Assembly (NCBI GenBank): GCA_029820995.1
Contig: JALGUG010000012.1
Location: 1-48,345 of the forward strand
Length of the DNA: 48,345 bases
From: Candidatus Zipacnadia bacterium
GTDB lineage: Bacteria > Armatimonadota > Zipacnadia > JALGUG01
Direction: 5' to 3'
The notes under the pieces were generated by a model. That model was not told the origin of the DNA. It did not search any database and saw only the letters and a list, made by a program, of their open reading frames with translations. Shown here piece after piece: positions 44,027 to 48,345 of the stretch. Position 1 is the first letter of the stretch; the number at the start of each line of letters is the position of its first letter. The position numbers were made by a program, and so were the translations under genes.

Positions 44027-45348
44027 GGCCATAGGCGGTGCAGCATGACCTGTGCCGCGTCCGCCATCCGCCGGCCGGCGTCGGCGCACAGCCAGCGCGA
44101 CAGAATCGGCTTGGCGCCGTACGCTCCACGCTCGGCCTGATCGGTGGTGGGCACGTAGGTCGAAGCGCGCGCGTTGGCGAGCTCGACCACGAACGTGAAC
44201 GGCGCGGGCGAGAAGTGCTTAATCTCCAGCCCAATCCGCACGAAGATCTCCGCCGGCAGGCCCACGATCGCCACGTCACCCACCCGTAGCACCTGCACCG
44301 GGACTGAGGCGTCCTGGCCGTCGTAAGGCCAGGCCTCGGTGCGTTCGATGATGTACCTCTCGAAGGGATTAGGCTCGGGCTTGGCCTTGAGGGCCTCGAT
44401 CTCCGCCCAGATGGCCTCGTCGCGGGTGTAGTATGGGATCGCCAGCACCTCAACGGCGCCGTCCAGGGCCGGCTCCGTCATCGGCTCGGCCCGCTCTAGG
44501 GCGTGCATGGCCACTCCGGCCAGGCCGCGGCCCATCTGCACCGCCTTCGCGGGACCGCCCTGGGGCAGGTGCGTCGGATCGTGTGCCCGATGGTTAATGT
44601 CTCCGCTGGTGCCCTGCAGCAGGAGCGTGACCACGTCCTCGCCGTACACGGCCGCAATGTTGCGCGCCAGCTCGCCCGGCCAGTCGGCCGAGATGAAGTT
44701 GGCTGAGCCGCCGCCGATGACATCGGCGTGCACGGCGAAGTTCACGGCCAGCGCCCGCAGGCGGCCCTCCTGATCGTGGACCGACAGCGTCTGCAGCTCC
44801 GGGTCAACGGGCCCCGCCTCCGCAATGACCTGATCCTCGCGCCCGCCCTTGCCGAACAGCTCCGTCCCGTCCTTCAGGCGGAACAGGCGATTGAACGAGT
44901 ACCCCTCAGCCTGCGCCCGACCCGCGCGGAGCGTGGCGTCGAACATCGAATGCGCGGCGGCCGCCACCGCATCGGCGATCAGCCGCGGCAGGCCCGTCGC
45001 CCACTCCTTGTTGAGGGGCACCACGCCGCTCTCGCGGACCTCGGGCCCGGTGTGCGTATGCGTGGCGCAGATTAGCACGTTCTCCGCCGGCACTCCGGCT
45101 TCGGCCGCGATTAGCTCTTTGGCGGGGTCCGCCACGTCCTCCGAAACGCAGATCAGATCGCAGGACACCAGGGCGATGCGCGTACCCTCGTGCTCGATGA
45201 CCAAGGCGTGGGCATACAGGTCGTCGCGCACGGATTCGGCGACCCGATCGTGGAAGTAGCCTGCCAGGGAGGTGCCGACCGGCGGCGTAATGACCTGCTG
45301 GGCGCAGCCGGCACGGCAGACGATGGGAGGTGCAAGCGTCTGGTCCAT
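44023..45348 (-). CDS. Neutral/alkaline ceramidase-like hydrolase
   Basis: 441 residues from the ATG at 45348, with AGGAG about eight bases upstream. It matches the N-terminal catalytic domain of neutral/alkaline non-lysosomal ceramidases: CRAGCAQQVITPPVGTSLAG at the start, LVSCDLICVSEDV, the zinc-binding ICATHTHTGPEV, NFAVHADVIGGGS and GTSGDINHRAHDP around the expected nucleophile region, then VGLPAEIFVRIGLEIK. The C-terminal immunoglobulin-like domain of true ceramidases is absent, and there is no signal peptide. Many short bacterial members have unknown substrates, so lipid amide hydrolysis is only a family-level guess. The gene lies 37 bases downstream of the tandem hydrolase, probably in the same unit. 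Confidence 0.85.
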   Translation of the reverse strand: MDQTLAPPIVCRAGCAQQVITPPVGTSLAGYFHDRVAESVRDDLYAHALVIEHEGTRIALVSCDLICVSEDVADPAKELIAAEAGVPAENVLICATHTHTGPEVRESGVVPLNKEWATGLPRLIADAVAAAAHSMFDATLRAGRAQAEGYSFNRLFRLKDGTELFGKGGREDQVIAEAGPVDPELQTLSVHDQEGRLRALAVNFAVHADVIGGGSANFISADWPGELARNIAAVYGEDVVTLLLQGTSGDINHRAHDPTHLPQGGPAKAVQMGRGLAGVAMHALERAEPMTEPALDGAVEVLAIPYYTRDEAIWAEIEALKAKPEPNPFERYIIERTEAWPYDGQDASVPVQVLRVGDVAIVGLPAEIFVRIGLEIKHFSPAPFTFVVELANARASTYVPTTDQAERGAYGAKPILSRWLCADAGRRMADAAQVMLHRLWP

Positions 45349-45385
45349 TGGCTCTCTCCTTGCGGTAACGATGTTTCGGCCCGGT

Positions 45386-48345
45386 CTAAAGGTCAAGGGC
45401 CCGTGCAAGCGCTTCCGCCTGCTCCGCCGGCGTCTGGTGCCTGGTTGACTGGCAACGACACCGGCCCTGGGCTCCCAGGGCCTCGTACACGGCCTGCGCC
45501 CAGGCAAGAGCTCGGGCGCTGTTCGCCGCGCTCAACGGCTCCTTCATGGCGTTGACCGCATCCAGCGTCACCACGGGGCGCGGCGCGAGCAAGGCAGGCA
45601 GATCGGGCAGGTCGTAATCCTGCACCGCGCCGACCACCCAAAAGTACCCGCGCACGCGGTAGTACTGGCTGCTGATGAGCGAACGGTACGACTGCAGCAT
45701 TCCGACCGTCGCCACGCCTGCGACGCGCTCGTCCGCGGCGCCCACAGCCAGGGCCCACAACCCGCCGAGCCCCTCGCCCACCAGCACGACCCGTTTTCCC
45801 TTCAGTTCCGGTCGAGCCTGTAGCCAGTCAATTCCGCGCACGATGTCCAGCGCCCGCATGGCCGCCAGCGTCCGGCCGCTGTAAACGGCGTTGATCGCCA
45901 GCGAATCGCGCCGCCACTGCACGGGATTGTACCTGGTCAGGTCCGGCTCGGCCCTCAGCCGCTCCACGTCCGTCTCGCCCACGCCGCGCACGTCAATCGT
46001 CAGCACGGTGTACCCCCGCCGGACGAGCGCGAGCGGCAGCGACGCCTGGTCCGGGCGCCGGGGTTTCCCCAGGTCTGAGGCGTGGAGCACAATCGGCGCG
46101 TCCCCCTTGGGCTTCGCCGGAATCAAGAGCAACGCCGGCACGCGCAGGCCCGGCTCGCTCTCGTAGGCGAACTTCTCCGCCCCGAATCCCTCGCCGGTGA
46201 AGTCACCGCGCTCCTCAACCCGAGGCGCCTGGTGGTCGGCCTCGATCTTGAGCCCCAGCCGCCGCAGAACCGCCTGCCGGAGCGCGGCCTGCATCCTCTT
46301 GGCTGCCGCGCGGTCCCTTGGCGCCTGGCGCTGCGGCGCAAGCCGGTCCAGACGCTTGACGTTCAGCGTCTGTCCGCTCTCGCCGCCGAGCGACTTGAGT
46401 GTGAAGCCGCTCTTGGTGCACCACAGCTCCTGCGCCGTGAAGGGCTCCAGCGGCGGCTCCTCCGCGCCCTCCTCTTCCCGACCGAACCACTTGTTGAGCC
46501 AGCCGTAGGCCGCCACTCGCTTGGGGCGTTTCATGTCGTGAACGCCCTCGACCAGAATCATCCGGCCGCGCTCTTTGCCCACGCCCAGGCCCTCGTAGAA
46601 GCGGAGCAGGTCCTTCATCCGCGCGCCATGTCCCCCCGCCTCGCCGGACTTCTTGCCCACGATGAACGCGCAGGGGCGCGGCGGAATCAGGCTGAGCACC
46701 TCGCGGTCGCGCAGGCCCTGGCCGTTGAGGTACGTATTCTCCATGCTGCCGCCCGGGTGCGCAGCGGCGCAGACCTTGATACGCTCGTCCACCGCCGTAA
46801 TCAGCACGGCCATCTGCCCGCCGCCGGAGTTGCCGCACGCCGCCAGCTTGTCCGCCTGCACCTCCGGGCGGGAGACTAGATAGTCCACCGCCCGAATGCA
46901 GTCCCAGGTTCGCCTGCCCGAGAGCGACCAGCCGACGAGGAAGCTCGGGCGCCCGAGATAGTGGTGCTGGGAGACGGTCAGCGGGACGAGGTTTTTGAGC
47001 GTCTCCGGGTCGAAGTACTCTGAGCGCTCGCCCTGGCCCGTCGGGTCCAGGGCGAGGACCACATAGCCCTTGAGCACCAAGCCCAGGCAGCTTTCGTGAT
47101 ACAGGTGATAGCCCTTGCCCTCGGGCGAGTGGCCGCAGGTGAAGATCACGCCGGGTGCGGGGAGCGGGCGACTCTTGGGCACGTACAAGTTCGCCGTGGC
47201 GTAGTACCGGGGCTGCGGCTCGAAGATGACCTTCTCGATGGTGAACTTCTCCCGCTCGATTTTGCCGACCACGCGGGCGTTCAGCGGCGTCCGCTCCGGC
47301 CATGCGCCGAAGTACTCCGCCAGGCGGTCGCGGATCTTCGCCTGGTACGCGCGCCACTGCTCGGGCGTCTTGAGCTGCGCCAGCTCGGACTCGCGCTGCT
47401 GCGACTTGGCTTGGGCGCCCCTTGCGATGAGCTGCCTGAGCATCCGCCGGGCCGACGCCTCCTCCGCTCTCGTCGGAAAGACTCTCAACGACGGCGGCAG
47501 CTTGACGGCCTCCGGCGGCAAGAGCTCGCCGACGAAATGGCCGACCGGCTTGAAGGTCACCTGCTCCACCCGGCAGTATTCCTCGCCGTCCTTCTTGCCC
47601 TCCAGCACCAGTCGGCTGTGCCGCTGCACGTCCACCCCCGCAATCTGCTTCTGGAGGAACCTGTCGGCCTCCTGGCTTTGGCCCTTCGTGGCGTCAAAGG
47701 TGAACTCACCCAGGGGCCGGCCGTTTAACAGCACGCGCAATTGCGAGGCTCCGTCGAACTCGTCCAGATAGGAAATCACGATGTCGTACCGCGCCGTCTC
47801 CCCGTCGAAGATCAGTCGAGCCTTCCCGCTGGGCGCCTGCTCGCCGAGCTGCAGCACTTCCCTGCCCGAACGCTTCACCAGGGCGAAACCGTCTAGGACT
47901 TCAAAGTCCGCCGCGCCGTACGTCAGCGGCTTGGCCTGCAGCGCCTGCGGCTCGACGGCCTCTCCCCACAGCCCCAGATCATCGTACCAGGCGGTCCCGG
48001 GCCCGTTCATCTCGGCGTAGACCATCACAAAAGCGCAATCATCGGGTATCCTGTGCTCCAGCTTCACCTCGGTCCAACCGGCGTCGCCCTTGACCGCAGT
48101 GGACCCCGGCTGGCTGGCGATGCTGCCGTTAGCCTTCAAGCAGTACAAGCGGAGATGCGCGGATTCCGCCACGCCCTGGGCCTTGATCCAGCCAGTCAGC
48201 ACGGCCTGCGATCCGGGCCGCAGGGCCAGGTCGCCCAGATAGCCGGTCCGCCAGCGGCTCTGGATGGCCTGGCGGTTGACGATCTTCAGCGACCGCTTGC
48301 CGGTGCGCGCCACCCCCTCCGCCCACATCAGTTCGCGGGCCTCAT
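45386..48345 (-). CDS. Tandem alpha/beta-hydrolase (acetyl-xylan-esterase-like), 5' partial
   Basis: The frame stays open to the right edge (EAREL precedes M at 48328), so the true start lies outside. Counting from that M there are 980 residues. Order: a carbohydrate-binding-like jelly roll (about 1-130; TGWIKAQGVAES, AWYDDLGLWGE), a second beta domain (about 140-265), alpha/beta-hydrolase 1 (about 320-620) with nucleophile S501 (CGNSGGGQ) and histidine in EGVHDM, and alpha/beta-hydrolase 2 (about 720-980). In the second domain the elbow is GEGLGG, so glycine (G853) replaces the serine, and no catalytic histidine is apparent; it is probably inactive. The first domain resembles the AXE1/dienelactone-hydrolase-type esterases of polysaccharide degradation. 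Confidence 0.85.
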   Translation of the reverse strand, partial: EARELMWAEGVARTGKRSLKIVNRQAIQSRWRTGYLGDLALRPGSQAVLTGWIKAQGVAESAHLRLYCLKANGSIASQPGSTAVKGDAGWTEVKLEHRIPDDCAFVMVYAEMNGPGTAWYDDLGLWGEAVEPQALQAKPLTYGAADFEVLDGFALVKRSGREVLQLGEQAPSGKARLIFDGETARYDIVISYLDEFDGASQLRVLLNGRPLGEFTFDATKGQSQEADRFLQKQIAGVDVQRHSRLVLEGKKDGEEYCRVEQVTFKPVGHFVGELLPPEAVKLPPSLRVFPTRAEEASARRMLRQLIARGAQAKSQQRESELAQLKTPEQWRAYQAKIRDRLAEYFGAWPERTPLNARVVGKIEREKFTIEKVIFEPQPRYYATANLYVPKSRPLPAPGVIFTCGHSPEGKGYHLYHESCLGLVLKGYVVLALDPTGQGERSEYFDPETLKNLVPLTVSQHHYLGRPSFLVGWSLSGRRTWDCIRAVDYLVSRPEVQADKLAACGNSGGGQMAVLITAVDERIKVCAAAHPGGSMENTYLNGQGLRDREVLSLIPPRPCAFIVGKKSGEAGGHGARMKDLLRFYEGLGVGKERGRMILVEGVHDMKRPKRVAAYGWLNKWFGREEEGAEEPPLEPFTAQELWCTKSGFTLKSLGGESGQTLNVKRLDRLAPQRQAPRDRAAAKRMQAALRQAVLRRLGLKIEADHQAPRVEERGDFTGEGFGAEKFAYESEPGLRVPALLLIPAKPKGDAPIVLHASDLGKPRRPDQASLPLALVRRGYTVLTIDVRGVGETDVERLRAEPDLTRYNPVQWRRDSLAINAVYSGRTLAAMRALDIVRGIDWLQARPELKGKRVVLVGEGLGGLWALAVGAADERVAGVATVGMLQSYRSLISSQYYRVRGYFWVVGAVQDYDLPDLPALLAPRPVVTLDAVNAMKEPLSAANSARALAWAQAVYEALGAQGRCRCQSTRHQTPAEQAEALARALDL

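Noticed and set aside
1..48345. CRISPR arrays, tRNA or rRNA genes, prophage and transposase genes
   Set aside because: I saw no regularly spaced direct repeats, no tRNA-like cloverleaf with a CCA end, no rRNA core sequence and no integrase or transposase domain.

Overview
The window is a GC-rich, densely coded stretch of a bacterial chromosome. It shows consensus-type sigma70 promoters, GGAGG ribosome-binding sites and many overlapping genes. The gene set suggests a free-living, Gram-negative-type heterotroph of the kind seen in uncultured or little-studied phyla (Planctomycetota, Armatimonadota and Hydrogenedentota-like lineages). It includes an outer-membrane polysaccharide exporter, a bacterial alpha-2-macroglobulin, many secreted carbohydrate- or lipid-acting enzymes and alkaline-phosphatase-superfamily hydrolases. 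No rRNA, tRNA or single-copy marker gene is visible, so the phylum is inference only. I saw no CRISPR array, prophage or intact insertion sequence.

Layout. 46-4233: a secreted protein of unknown function, a secreted kelch-type propeller protein and a five-SLBB polysaccharide export protein with a perfect-consensus promoter. 4296-8517: a zinc-ribbon microprotein coupled to an alkaline-phosphatase-superfamily hydrolase, a small secreted protein and an MFS transporter. 8587-13402: second-messenger genes, namely a GAF-GAF-HD-GYP phosphodiesterase overlapping a CHASE2 adenylate cyclase, with a divergent FecR-domain protein. 13475-18803: a glycolate-to-glycine unit made of a class V aminotransferase, a fused GlcD-GlcE protein and GlcF. 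19047-22981: a lone response regulator and a large heparinase II/III-like protein.

23226-32265 is the most unusual region. It is a seven-gene co-directional, largely overlapping operon. The order is a winged-helix-like protein, a double-domain KaiC-type ATPase fused at its C-terminus to a sugar ABC-type solute-binding protein, a CheY-like regulator, a chemoreceptor with almost no extracytoplasmic domain, a CheA kinase carrying two CheW-like domains, a second CheY-like regulator, and a second double-domain KaiC ATPase whose C-terminus resembles a histidine-kinase dimerisation hairpin without its histidine. No cheR, cheB, cheD or stand-alone cheW is present. I read it as a cytoplasmic sensory phosphorelay in which KaiC ATPases supply the input or output of a chemotaxis-like core. 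This is inference.

32360-48345: a second alkaline-phosphatase-superfamily enzyme, a VanW-like protein, an alpha-2-macroglobulin gene split by an apparent one-base frameshift, an ADP-ribosylglycohydrolase-family protein, a HEPN/MNT pair, a secreted glycosidase-like protein, a ceramidase-like protein and a tandem alpha/beta-hydrolase that runs off the right edge. Two palindromic repeat elements, at 34242-34313 and 35047-35183, flank the VanW gene.
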